DNA of 13,449 nucleotides from Caccousia sp900752115. Lineage in GTDB: Bacteria > Bacillota > Clostridia > Oscillospirales > Acutalibacteraceae. The notes beneath the pieces are model-generated. The model saw only the letters and a program-made list of their open reading frames with translations, did no database searches and was not told the DNA's origin. Of this stretch, positions 7,181 through 13,449 are shown piece after piece. The stretch is taken from assembly GCA_902472225.1 (NCBI GenBank), contig CABRNB010000079.1:1-13449 (forward strand), read 5' to 3'. How positions within the stretch are numbered: the first letter of the stretch is position 1; each line of letters starts with the position of its first letter. The translations under genes and the position numbers were made by a program.

Positions 7181-8125
7181 TCAGATCCGCCCAAGTGTGC
7201 GCAGCAGGAAAATCCAGCCGGTGACGGTAACGCTGGAAAGCAGCGTCGTGACGACGATGATCCCCGACGTGAGAACAGCGTCGTTCTTCATGTTCTTGGC
7301 CATGATATAGGCGCTCGGCGTTGTGGCAAGACCGAGCATCGCGACCAGGGCAACCAGCTGATCGCCTTGAAAGCCGAGAAACAGGGCCAGCGTAAGAAAA
7401 ACGCCGGGCAGCGCAATCAGCTTGATAAAGGCGGCCAGAAGCGTCTGCTTCCACCGCGCGAACGCCTCGCCGAGCTGCACGCCCGCGCCGATGGCAATGA
7501 GGGCGATCGGAGTGGACATATCGGCGAAATAGCCGAGGGTTTTGTCAATGAGCGTGGGGAACCGCCACCCGGCCACAGAAAAGACCAGGCCGACGAGAAT
7601 GCCCCACAAAATCGGGTTTTTGCACACGCCGAGCAGCGCCTTTTTGAGCTGGGCGGGGTGAAATCCGCCGCCGTCTCCGTGGATCGTCAGGATCAGCACG
7701 GCGAAGATGTTAAACAGCGGCACCGAGGCGACAATCATCAGCGGCGAAGCCCCGGCGTTGCCGTACATGTTCATCACAAAGGCGACGCCCATGACGGCGG
7801 GACTGCCGCGGTAGCAGCCCTGGACGAACGCGCCGAGCATTTTCTTATCCCGGATGAACAGGACGGACAGCGCCCAGATGATCCCGATACCGACAGCGGT
7901 CGCGCCCATGCAGTAAAAGAAAAAGGCGGGATCAAAGGTCTCCGAGAGGCTCATCGTGGAAATCTCGGTGAAAAGCAGGATCGGGAGGGTGACGTAGAAA
8001 TTGAAGCGGTTCGCCACATCCACAAAGCCCTGCGTAAGCATGCCGAAGCGGCGCAGCACCCATCCGGCCAGCATGACGAGAAAAATCGGAAACGTCGCGT
8101 TGACGCTGAAGACAAAGTTTTCCAT
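7181..8125 (-). CDS. AEC-family (auxin efflux carrier-like) transporter
   Basis: A 314-residue membrane protein with about ten hydrophobic segments in two halves split by a hydrophilic loop near 149-165. Segments lie at about 10-27, 40-57, 66-90, 105-122, 128-148, 170-186, 200-217, 228-250, 256-276 and 286-308. Family marks include the N-terminal FSVNATFPIFLVMLAGWVLRR, the GSPAVMGV stretch (about 107-114) and the C-terminal ATTPSAYIMAKNM (about 267-279). Bacterial members move organic anions such as malate, or other small solutes, by secondary transport. The substrate cannot be read from the sequence. It begins 16 nt after the pth stop with a weak GAAGG-type site, and ends 30 nt before mfd, so it is co-transcribed with both. 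Its function is unrelated to its neighbours, which suggests insertion into an older pth-mfd operon. Confidence 0.9.
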   Translation of the reverse strand: MENFVFSVNATFPIFLVMLAGWVLRRFGMLTQGFVDVANRFNFYVTLPILLFTEISTMSLSETFDPAFFFYCMGATAVGIGIIWALSVLFIRDKKMLGAFVQGCYRGSPAVMGVAFVMNMYGNAGASPLMIVASVPLFNIFAVLILTIHGDGGGFHPAQLKKALLGVCKNPILWGILVGLVFSVAGWRFPTLIDKTLGYFADMSTPIALIAIGAGVQLGEAFARWKQTLLAAFIKLIALPGVFLTLALFLGFQGDQLVALVAMLGLATTPSAYIMAKNMKNDAVLTSGIIVVTTLLSSVTVTGWIFLLRTLGRI

Positions 8126-8141
8126 GCAGCTTCGCCTTCTC

Positions 8142-8747
8142 TCAGGAATTGAAGCGGTTCTGCGCTTCCTGAAGCTTGCCGTTGACGATCAGGGCGACAG
8201 CCTCGGCGGTATGATCGAAAACAGGGTCGAGAGCCTTGAGATCGGCGGGCGAAAAGCGGGAAAGCACCCAGTCGGCCAGATCCCAGCCGGGATTCGGCTT
8301 CTTGCCCACGCCGATCTTGATCCGCGGGATATCATCGTGGCCGGTGAGATAAATGATGTTCTTCATGCCGTTGTGGCCGCCGTCGGTTCCCTTGGCGCGG
8401 ATACGCATGCGGCCCGGCTCGAGGGAGATATCGTCGAAAAGGACGATGCAGCGGCTCGGCGGCAGCTTATAGAACGCGAGAGCCTCCTGCACGCTCTGGC
8501 CCGAAAGGTTCATGAAGGTGGAGGGCTTGAGCAAGAGCACACGCCTGCCGCCCACCTCGGCCTGGCCCGTAAGGCCCTTGAACTTGAGCCGGTCAATGGA
8601 AGCCCCCGCCTTCTCCGCGACGCGATCGATCGCGAGAAAGCCTGCGTTGTGCCGGGTGTTCTCGTACTTCGTGCCGGGATTCCCCAGGCCCGCTATGATA
8701 TATTCTACCGGCCCGGACGGCGCGGTATTGCGCGAAAAAAACAACAT
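8142..8747 (-). CDS. pth: Peptidyl-tRNA hydrolase
   Basis: A 201-residue Pth, the enzyme that frees tRNA from peptides released when ribosomes stall or drop off. All catalytic residues are visible: N23 in GLGNPG, H33 in NTRHNAGF, N80 in STFMN, D105 in LFDD and N126 in GGHNG. The N-terminus is about ten residues longer than in the E. coli enzyme. The ATG at 8747 has AGGAGGG about 10 nt upstream, which supports the long form. The leader between promoter and start is about 97 nt and rich in GC inverted repeats. It is the first gene of the pth-transporter-mfd operon and is divergent from pyrE. Confidence 0.97.
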   Translation of the reverse strand: MLFFSRNTAPSGPVEYIIAGLGNPGTKYENTRHNAGFLAIDRVAEKAGASIDRLKFKGLTGQAEVGGRRVLLLKPSTFMNLSGQSVQEALAFYKLPPSRCIVLFDDISLEPGRMRIRAKGTDGGHNGMKNIIYLTGHDDIPRIKIGVGKKPNPGWDLADWVLSRFSPADLKALDPVFDHTAEAVALIVNGKLQEAQNRFNS

Positions 8748-8774
8748 AGTGAAAATTCCCTCCTGCTTTGCGGC

Positions 8775-8833
8775 GCGCGTTTTTGCACGCGCAAACGCCC
8801 CGCCCCCCGCTGGGGGTGGGGTTCCTGCGCGTG
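8775..8833 (-). promoter_or_regulatory. Structured, possibly alternative-folding leader of pth
   Basis: Three complementary segments lie in the leader: TGCGCGTG (8826-8833), CACGCGCA (8786-8793) and GCGCGT (8775-8780), given as + strand. The middle one can pair with either outer one (8 bp or 6 bp). Between the first two is a GC stem of 9-10 bp with a 3-nt loop (8798-8821). Mutually exclusive stems are typical of attenuators, but GC-rich DNA yields such pairs by chance, and no T-tract terminator is seen. Confidence 0.3.
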
Positions 8834-8850
8834 TGAAGCTTACGGTTCTT

Positions 8851-8880
8851 ATGATAGCATACCCCCGCCCGCGGACGCAA
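8851..8880 (-). promoter_or_regulatory. Promoter of the pth-transporter-mfd operon
   Basis: On the minus strand there is TTGCGT (8875-8880), an 18-bp spacer and TATCAT (8851-8856) preceded by TGC, an extended -10. The start is expected near 8844, giving a leader of about 97 nt before pth. Confidence 0.6.
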
Positions 8881-8890
8881 GCGAAGAGAC

Positions 8891-8927
8891 GACCAAAAAT
8901 TCGGGCGCGGACGCGTGATTTTTGGTC
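8891..8927. repeat. 10-bp inverted repeat between the divergent pth and pyrE promoters
   Basis: GACCAAAAAT (8891-8900) and ATTTTTGGTC (8918-8927) are exact complements with a 17-nt GC-rich gap. One arm ends 10 bp from the pth -35 box and the other 21 bp from the pyrE -35 box. This is a candidate binding site for a shared regulator. The A-tracts could also act as UP-like elements on both sides. No T-tailed terminator geometry is apparent because the gap is long and the stem AT-rich. Confidence 0.45.
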
Positions 8928-8948
8928 TGCGCCGCGCGGCCTTGCCGG

Positions 8949-8977
8949 TTGCGTTTTCGGCCGCGGAACGGTATAAT
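8949..8977 (+). promoter_or_regulatory. Promoter of pyrE
   Basis: TTGCGT (8949-8954), a 17-bp spacer and the consensus TATAAT (8972-8977). The start is expected near 8984, giving a leader of about 40 nt. That is too short for a PyrR-type attenuator, and none is seen. Confidence 0.75.
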
Positions 8978-9022
8978 GGGAACCACAGAAGACAAACGCT
9001 TCGGAAAGGAATGGGTTCGCTT

Positions 9023-9688
9023 ATGCTGACACCTGCAAAGAAAGAGTTTATCGAGTTTATGATGAGCGCGGACGTGCTGCGCTTCGGCGATTTCGTGACG
9101 AAGAGCGGCCGCAACACCCCGTATTTCGTCAACACGGGCAACTACCGCACCGGCCTGCAGAATTCCCGCCTCGGCGAGTTCTACGCCGCTCTGGTGAAGG
9201 AGACCGTCGGCGACGGCTTTGACGCCATGTTCGGCCCGGCCTACAAGGGCATTCCGCTTGTCACGACGGCGGCGGGCGCGCTGGCCCGCACCTACGGGAT
9301 CGACAAGCCCTTCTTCTTCAACCGCAAGGAGGCCAAGGATCACGGCGAGGGCGGCAGCATTGTCGGCTACAAGCCGAAGGACGGCGACCGCGTCATCATC
9401 ATCGAGGACGTAATCACCGCCGGAACCGCCGTGCGCGAGACCATGCCCGTGCTCGCCTCCTGCGCCGACGTGAAGGTGACCGACATGTTCATCTCCGTCA
9501 ACCGCTGCGAGTTCGGCCAGAACCCGGAAAAGACGGCCATCATGGAGGTCGAGGAGGAGTTCGGCATCCGCGTGCACGCCCTCGTCACCGTGTACGACAT
9601 CCACGAGTACCTTCTCTCCCGCCCCGACTATGCGCACCTGGTCCCCCTCATGGAGGACTACATGCACAAGTACTGCCTCGCGAACTGA
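9023..9688 (+). CDS. pyrE: Orotate phosphoribosyltransferase
   Basis: A 221-residue enzyme that joins orotate and PRPP to form OMP, the fifth step of pyrimidine synthesis. The PRPP-binding motif is RVIIIEDVITAGTAVRE (123-139), with E128 and D129. The flexible catalytic loop is RKEAKDHGEGG (101-111). FGDFVTKSGRNTPYFVNTG (about 21-39) and AMFGPAYKGIPL (about 68-79) match the family. Two starts are possible. The ATG at 9011 is directly abutted by AAAGGA, which is too close. The ATG at 9023 is 12 nt from it and gives the normal N-terminus, so I chose 9023. It has its own promoter and no other pyr gene lies nearby. It ends 12 nt before the stop of the convergent FmdE gene with no visible terminator between. 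Confidence 0.96.
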   Translation: MLTPAKKEFIEFMMSADVLRFGDFVTKSGRNTPYFVNTGNYRTGLQNSRLGEFYAALVKETVGDGFDAMFGPAYKGIPLVTTAAGALARTYGIDKPFFFNRKEAKDHGEGGSIVGYKPKDGDRVIIIEDVITAGTAVRETMPVLASCADVKVTDMFISVNRCEFGQNPEKTAIMEVEEEFGIRVHALVTVYDIHEYLLSRPDYAHLVPLMEDYMHKYCLAN

Positions 9689-9700
9689 GACCCGGAGCGG

Positions 9701-10219
9701 TTATTCCTCCCGCCCGGCCCGGTCCGCGCAGGAAAGGCACAGCCGTTTTCCCTCCCGCAGCACCGTCCACGGCTCCCCGGCCGTTTCGCCGCAGCCGTCA
9801 CAGATGACGTTCCGGAAGATCCGCGCGCGCTCGGGAACCGGCTGCGGGGCCTCCTTCACGTCGAAGAGCTCCTCCGGCGTGCGGGACTGGTAATAGCGGA
9901 AGGACTCCTCCTTCGTCATGCCGTCGGGACCCCGCCGCAGGACGAGGCGCACGCTGCGCCCGGAGGCGCGCTCATAGAACGAGAACGCCTGCTTTCCCTG
10001 CACGCGGAAAATCAGATTCCCCTTTCCCGCCGTGCAGCCGAGCAGCGCCTGAATCGCGTCTACCCCGCAGGCGTCGTTTTCGGCGACGCAGACCACCTGT
10101 TCGTCCGCGGAGCGCGTCAGCCCCAGCAGGGATGCGGCGTACTGCGCCGCCTTGAAACCGATGGTTAACCCTCCGCACGCGTGGCCGTGAAAGGCTACGC
10201 ACTTTTCCCAATCTGTCAT
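9701..10219 (-). CDS. FmdE-family protein with C-terminal zinc ribbon
   Basis: A 172-residue soluble protein. The N-terminal two thirds are an FmdE domain (named after subunit E of molybdenum formylmethanofuran dehydrogenase). It has HGHACGG (11-17: H11, H13, C15) and ENDACGVDAIQALLGCTAGKGN (about 47-68: C51, C62), conserved residues likely to bind metal. The C-terminal part is a small zinc ribbon with CDGC (140-143) and CLSC (161-164). No enzymatic reaction is established for stand-alone FmdE proteins, and no methanofuran pathway is visible here. The ATG at 10219 has AGGAG 7 nt upstream and is preferred over an ATG 6 nt earlier. It lies downstream of a FecBCD-type importer on the same strand, after a 147-nt gap with a hairpin. 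This suggests a role in handling what the importer brings in, for example as a metal or oxyanion chaperone or sensor. The role is inference; the domain calls are firm. Confidence 0.88.
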   Translation of the reverse strand: MTDWEKCVAFHGHACGGLTIGFKAAQYAASLLGLTRSADEQVVCVAENDACGVDAIQALLGCTAGKGNLIFRVQGKQAFSFYERASGRSVRLVLRRGPDGMTKEESFRYYQSRTPEELFDVKEAPQPVPERARIFRNVICDGCGETAGEPWTVLREGKRLCLSCADRAGREE

Positions 10220-10282
10220 ATGCATTCTCCTTTGTTTATAAAAATTTTTTGCCCAACGTTTTGCGAAACGCGGCTGTAAAGG

Positions 10283-10323
10283 AAAGGTCCGGGACAAACG
10301 CTTTGCTGTTTTCCCGGGCCTTT
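10283..10323. terminator. Large hairpin between the ATPase gene and the FmdE gene
   Basis: 10283-10294 pairs with 10312-10323 (11 of 12 bp). A possible inner AAAC/GTTT pairing extends the stem. T runs are weak on both sides (CTTTCCTTT on the minus strand, TTTTCGGTTTT on the + strand). It could be a partial terminator that lowers FmdE expression relative to the importer, an mRNA-processing or stability stem, or an end point for pyrE transcripts running antisense through the FmdE gene. Confidence 0.45.
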
Positions 10324-10366
10324 TCGGTTTTCATGCGCTTTCTTCTCGGAGGCCTGGCCCTCCGTT

Positions 10367-11125
10367 TCAGCGTTCGGGGGAGATCACCACCACGCGGCGG
10401 CTGCCGATCTGCGCGACCTCGGCGGGGATCCCGTAAACGGCTCCAATGGTTTCGCCCGTCACCGTTTCCGGACCGCCGCAGCAGTACGCACGGCCTTCGC
10501 GAAGAAACAGGAACCGATCGCAGCAGCACAGGGCAAGGTTCAGGTCGTGCAGGACCACAAGAGCCGTGAACCCCTTCTCCCGCGCGAGAGAGCGCACCAG
10601 CTCCATCATCTCATACTGGCTGCGCGGATCAAGGCTGCTCGTCGGCTCGTCGAGAAGGAGCACGCGCGGCTCCTGCACCAGGGCGCGGGCCAGCATGGCC
10701 TTCTGCGCCTCACCGCCGGAAAGCTCATCGAGAAACCGCAGCTGCAGCTTTTCCAGCCCGACGCGGCGGATCATGGCTTCGCACAGGGCCAGATCGTCCT
10801 CCCCGACCGTCCAGCCGAAGTAGGGCTTCCGTCCGAGCAGGACGCAGTCGAAAACCGTCGTGCGGCTCAGCTCGTTTTTCTGCGCCACATAGGCGACGCG
10901 CCGGGCCAGCTCGCGGCGGCTCAGCGACTCGACCGGCACGCCGTCGAGAAGAATTTCTCCCTCCGACGGCGTGCGGATGCGGTTGACGCATGTGACAAGC
11001 GTGCTCTTGCCGACGCCGTTGTTTCCCAGAATGGCAACGCACTCGCCGTCCGCGGCGGTCAGGTTCACGCCGGAGAGGACCTGCGTTTTGCCGTAGGCAT
11101 AGGACAAATTCCGCACCTCAATCAT
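10367..11125 (-). CDS. FecE/BtuD-type ABC importer ATPase
   Basis: A 252-residue ATP-binding subunit of a class II importer for metal chelates or related ligands. Motifs in order are Walker A GNNGVGKST (34-42), the Q-loop VAYVAQKNE (Q82), LLGRKPYFGW (about 96-105, typical of the FecE family), signature LSGGE (135-139), Walker B LLLDE (156-160) and the switch His193 in LHDLN. All catalytic residues are intact. The start ATG overlaps the permease stop as ATGA, with GGAGGG about 7 nt upstream, so the two are translationally coupled. It would pair as a dimer with the permease encoded just upstream and receive ligand from the lipoprotein. The sequence does not fix the ligand. Confidence 0.95.
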   Translation of the reverse strand: MIEVRNLSYAYGKTQVLSGVNLTAADGECVAILGNNGVGKSTLVTCVNRIRTPSEGEILLDGVPVESLSRRELARRVAYVAQKNELSRTTVFDCVLLGRKPYFGWTVGEDDLALCEAMIRRVGLEKLQLRFLDELSGGEAQKAMLARALVQEPRVLLLDEPTSSLDPRSQYEMMELVRSLAREKGFTALVVLHDLNLALCCCDRFLFLREGRAYCCGGPETVTGETIGAVYGIPAEVAQIGSRRVVVISPER

Positions 11126-12264
11126 GAAAACGCCCTCCGTTTCATCAGCAGATAGAGGAACAGCGGCCCGCCGAGGAAGGACGTGAGCGCCCCGATCGGC
11201 AGCACAACGGGAGGCACGAGCACGCGGCAGGCAATGTCCGAGAGCAGCAGCAGCGCCGCTCCGCACAGCGCCGAGCCGGGAATCAAAAAGCGGTAATCGT
11301 TCCCCACAAAGCGCCGCATGATGTGAGGCGCAATCAGCCCGATGAAGCTGATGCAGCCGACAAAGGCCACCGAGACAGAGGCCAGCAGCGCGCACACGGC
11401 CATGCTCGCCGGGACGAGAAAGCGCACCGGCACGCCGAGGCTCTTCGCCGTGTGAGCGCCGCTCTCCATGGCATTATAATTCCACCGGTGGAAGAGAAAA
11501 AAGACGAGAGCGGCGGCGCACAGCGCGCCGATTGCCGCGATCTCCCCCCAACCGGCGCGGCCAAGGCTGCCGAACGTCCAGTACACCACGGTAGCGACCA
11601 TCACATCATCCGCGAAATACTGCACGAGCGTTACGCCGCCGGTGAACATCGAGCTGAGCGCCACGCCCGCAAGCACCATGGAGGAGGGAGAGGCTCCGCG
11701 CAGCCGCGAAAGCAGCAGAATCACCGCCGTCGTCGCGATGCCGCCCAGGAAGGCGCAGGAGGTGACAAGCCCCGGGTTGGTGATCGTCAAAGCCGCGGAC
11801 GAGCCTCCCGCGTTGATCTGCATTCCGCCTCCGAGACAGACAATGGCCACCGCCGCCCCGAACGACGCTCCCTGCGACACCCCAAGCGTCGAGGCCGAGG
11901 CAAGCGGGTTGCGCAGCACGTTCTGCATCACACAGCCCGAAAGGGCCAGCGCCGCCCCGACCGCCACAGCCGCGAAGGTACGGGGGGCCCGGACGTTCCA
12001 GAGCACGGCGTTTGTCTGCCGCGTTCCGCGCCCGAGGAGGGCGGCGAAAAATTCTCCGGCGCCAAGATCGGACGAGCCCGCCGCAAGCGACAGCAGAAAG
12101 GCCAGCAGCACCGCCGCCCCCGCGAGCGCGACGGCCAGCCGCTTCCTGCCGAGGTAACGCCGGTACTGCGAGGCGGCGTTCCCCTTCCCGGAAAGCCGGG
12201 AGGAATCCGCAGCCTGCTCTGAAAAAACACCGTTTTCCTTATTCACCGAGGGTAATCTTTCCAT
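11122..12264 (-). CDS. FecCD/BtuC-type ABC importer permease
   Basis: A membrane subunit of about 380 residues, expected to form a homodimer. The FecCD signature is seen as VRAPRTFAAVAVGAALALSG (91-110) followed by QNVLRNPLASASTLGVSQGA (about 114-133). The coupling region near the C-terminus contains GLIAPHIMRR and DYRFLIPGSALCGA. About ten hydrophobic segments are visible, the first at about 43-63. The ATG at 12264 overlaps the lipoprotein gene by 26 nt and gives a charged N-terminal tail of about 40 residues, longer than usual. A GTG near 12246 would shorten it by six residues. No start has a strong ribosome binding site, so the start is uncertain. It is coupled to the ATPase gene by an ATGA overlap. 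FecCD proteins move ferric siderophores, haem, cobalamin or, in the MolB subgroup, molybdate and tungstate. The ligand here is not determined. Confidence 0.93.
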   Translation of the reverse strand: MERLPSVNKENGVFSEQAADSSRLSGKGNAASQYRRYLGRKRLAVALAGAAVLLAFLLSLAAGSSDLGAGEFFAALLGRGTRQTNAVLWNVRAPRTFAAVAVGAALALSGCVMQNVLRNPLASASTLGVSQGASFGAAVAIVCLGGGMQINAGGSSAALTITNPGLVTSCAFLGGIATTAVILLLSRLRGASPSSMVLAGVALSSMFTGGVTLVQYFADDVMVATVVYWTFGSLGRAGWGEIAAIGALCAAALVFFLFHRWNYNAMESGAHTAKSLGVPVRFLVPASMAVCALLASVSVAFVGCISFIGLIAPHIMRRFVGNDYRFLIPGSALCGAALLLLSDIACRVLVPPVVLPIGALTSFLGGPLFLYLLMKRRAFS

Positions 12265-13449
12265 AATACAGTCCGCCCGCCTCCATCTCATCAAAGAAAT
12301 CCTCTCCCAGAAGAGCCGTCATAATCTCCCCCGCCTTCGCCTCGAGATCGACGTCGGCAAAGCGATCCGGGTACAGCACCGTCCCGGCATAGTAGGCGTT
12401 GATCAGCAGATAGGTGATGTTCGGTCCGGCGGCGTTCGAAGAAGGCATGGTGTACAGCTCCCCCTCCTGCACGGCGCGGAGCGACTCGAAAAAGCCCGGA
12501 TTCTTCGCATACTCCTCATTCACAAGGTCCATATTGCCCGGATCCAGGAAGATGATATCGGGATCCCAGGCGAGGATCTGCTCGAGATCGACCTCGAAGC
12601 CGTTCTGCCCGACATAGGCCGTACCGTTCTGCTGCGCCTCCTGCGCCGCCTCTCCTGTCGCGGATTCGAGGAAAACGTCCGCCACGTTATTGGCGTGGAT
12701 GGCCGCGAAGGGCGGGAAGTTGACATACGTGAAGGCAAAGCCGTGTCGTCCGTTGAAGGTGACGGCTCCCGTGTAGGCGGACTTCTTTTCTTCATCCGGC
12801 ACATCCGCCGTGCGGCTCTCCAGATCGGCGCGGCACGTATCTAGGTACGAAAGCACCTCCTCGCAGCGCTCTTCGGCCCCGACCACCTCGGCAAACAAGC
12901 GCAGCGTGCTGTAAAAATCGTCGTCAAGGAAGCCCTGTGTACGGTAGCGCACGCTCACCACCGGGATTCCCGTCTGGCGCTGCAGCTCGTCGGCCGCCTC
13001 GGCGGAAAAGCCCGCGAGAATCACGTCCGGCATGACGGCGAGGATTTGCTCCGGATAGGCGTTGTTTTCCCCGCTGCCGCCGCCCGCGCCGATGCTCGGA
13101 AGCGTTTGCAGGAGATCGGCATAGACGGGGCTGTAATCGTAGCGCACATCCGCGCCGTCCAGATCGCTGTCCTCCGCGCCCACGAGAAGATCCATCACGT
13201 CCAGATAGGCGGCAAAACGCGGGGCCATGGAGCCCACGCAGACAATGGAATCCACCGTCTCCGGAATCTCGACCTCACGGTTCCACACGTCGGTGACGGT
13301 ACGGACGGCGCTCTCCTCCTGCGCGGAAGCGGCGCTCTCCTGCGCGGAGGAGGGCTGGGCCGCCGCCTCCCCGGCGGAAGCCGCCGTGCACGAGCAAAGC
13401 CCGAGCATCAGAGCCAGCGTCAAAAGCAAGGCGGAAAAACGGATCGGGC
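12239..13449 (-). CDS. Substrate-binding lipoprotein of the FecB/BtuF type, 5' end cut by window edge
   Basis: At least 402 residues in frame, open at the right edge. The visible N-terminus PIRFSALLLTLALMLGLCSC is the rest of a lipoprotein signal peptide with lipobox L-C-S-C, so the true start lies a few codons beyond position 13449. The alternative TTG at 13427-13429 would remove the positively charged signal start and is unlikely. After a low-complexity Ala/Ser/Glu linker comes a class III periplasmic-binding fold: VTDVWNREVEIPETVDSIVCVGS at the start of the first lobe, YPEQILAVMPDVILAGF, a long linking helix (DDDFYSTLRLFAEVVG), and a second lobe with LEQILAWDPDIIFLDPGNMDL. It should capture a ligand outside the cell membrane and deliver it to the permease. 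The region AFTYVNFPPFAAIHANNVADV resembles members found beside FmdE genes and MolA-like proteins, as far as I recall. Ligand specificity is not shown by the sequence. Confidence 0.92.
   Translation of the reverse strand, partial: PIRFSALLLTLALMLGLCSCTAASAGEAAAQPSSAQESAASAQEESAVRTVTDVWNREVEIPETVDSIVCVGSMAPRFAAYLDVMDLLVGAEDSDLDGADVRYDYSPVYADLLQTLPSIGAGGGSGENNAYPEQILAVMPDVILAGFSAEAADELQRQTGIPVVSVRYRTQGFLDDDFYSTLRLFAEVVGAEERCEEVLSYLDTCRADLESRTADVPDEEKKSAYTGAVTFNGRHGFAFTYVNFPPFAAIHANNVADVFLESATGEAAQEAQQNGTAYVGQNGFEVDLEQILAWDPDIIFLDPGNMDLVNEEYAKNPGFFESLRAVQEGELYTMPSSNAAGPNITYLLINAYYAGTVLYPDRFADVDLEAKAGEIMTALLGEDFFDEMEAGGLYYGKITLGE

Noticed and set aside
4949..8152. A very long + strand open frame (over 1000 codons) antisense to mfd and the transporter
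   Set aside because: Its protein is rich in His, Arg, Ala and Leu with no recognisable domain. It mirrors the codon bias of mfd, which is certain on the other strand. It is a GC-driven shadow.
9001..9013. ATG at 9011 as the pyrE start
   Set aside because: The purine-rich AAAGGA directly abuts it, leaving no spacer. The ATG at 9023 gives the usual family N-terminus. Not fully excluded.
10229..10242. TATAAA just before the FmdE ribosome binding site as a -10 box
   Set aside because: No acceptable -35 lies 16-18 bp upstream, and the start point would fall on the ribosome binding site itself.
1..13449. CRISPR arrays, tRNA or rRNA genes, insertion sequences, attachment sites
   Set aside because: No regularly spaced repeats, no cloverleaf, no transposase or integrase frame and no flanking terminal repeats were seen on either strand.

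Overview
The window reads as chromosomal DNA from a GC-rich anaerobic member of the Bacillota, most likely Clostridia. The basis is strong AGGAGG-type ribosome binding sites, sigma-A-like promoters, the pth…mfd gene order typical of Bacillota, and a gene of the FmdE family that is common in anaerobes. Ten complete genes and one truncated gene fill almost all of it. Only pyrE lies on the + strand. I see no tRNA, rRNA, CRISPR array, insertion sequence or integration site.

Layout from left to right. (1) 1-386 has no convincing gene. It holds a + strand terminator, a very strong bidirectional terminator, and a good minus-strand promoter about 40 nt before that terminator, which together could make a small RNA of about 70 nt. 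(2) 387-3508 (minus) is a tightly coupled three-gene operon read nucleoside hydrolase, GH20-type hexosaminidase, short MGMT-family alkyltransferase. Its promoter region carries operator-like repeats. (3) 3634-8880 (minus) is a pth, AEC-family transporter, mfd operon with a promoter at 8851-8880 and an intrinsic terminator at 3634-3671. (4) 8881-8948 lies between divergent promoters and contains a perfect 10-bp inverted repeat. pyrE follows on the + strand. (5) 9701-13449 (minus) is a FecBCD-type metal or metal-chelate importer (lipoprotein, permease, ATPase) followed by an FmdE-family protein with a C-terminal zinc ribbon. The lipoprotein gene runs off the right edge, so its start and its promoter are outside the window.

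How the parts work together: pth and mfd are housekeeping genes (ribosome recycling and transcription-coupled repair), and pyrE makes OMP for pyrimidine synthesis. The nucleoside hydrolase and hexosaminidase look like salvage of nucleosides and amino sugars, with an alkyl-DNA repair protein oddly attached to the end of the operon. The importer plus FmdE module most plausibly takes up and handles a metal or oxyanion; molybdate or tungstate is my inference. Nothing here is clearly a new biological system. The items most worth a second look are the candidate small RNA, the operator-like repeats at two promoters, the mixed operon, and the importer-FmdE module.
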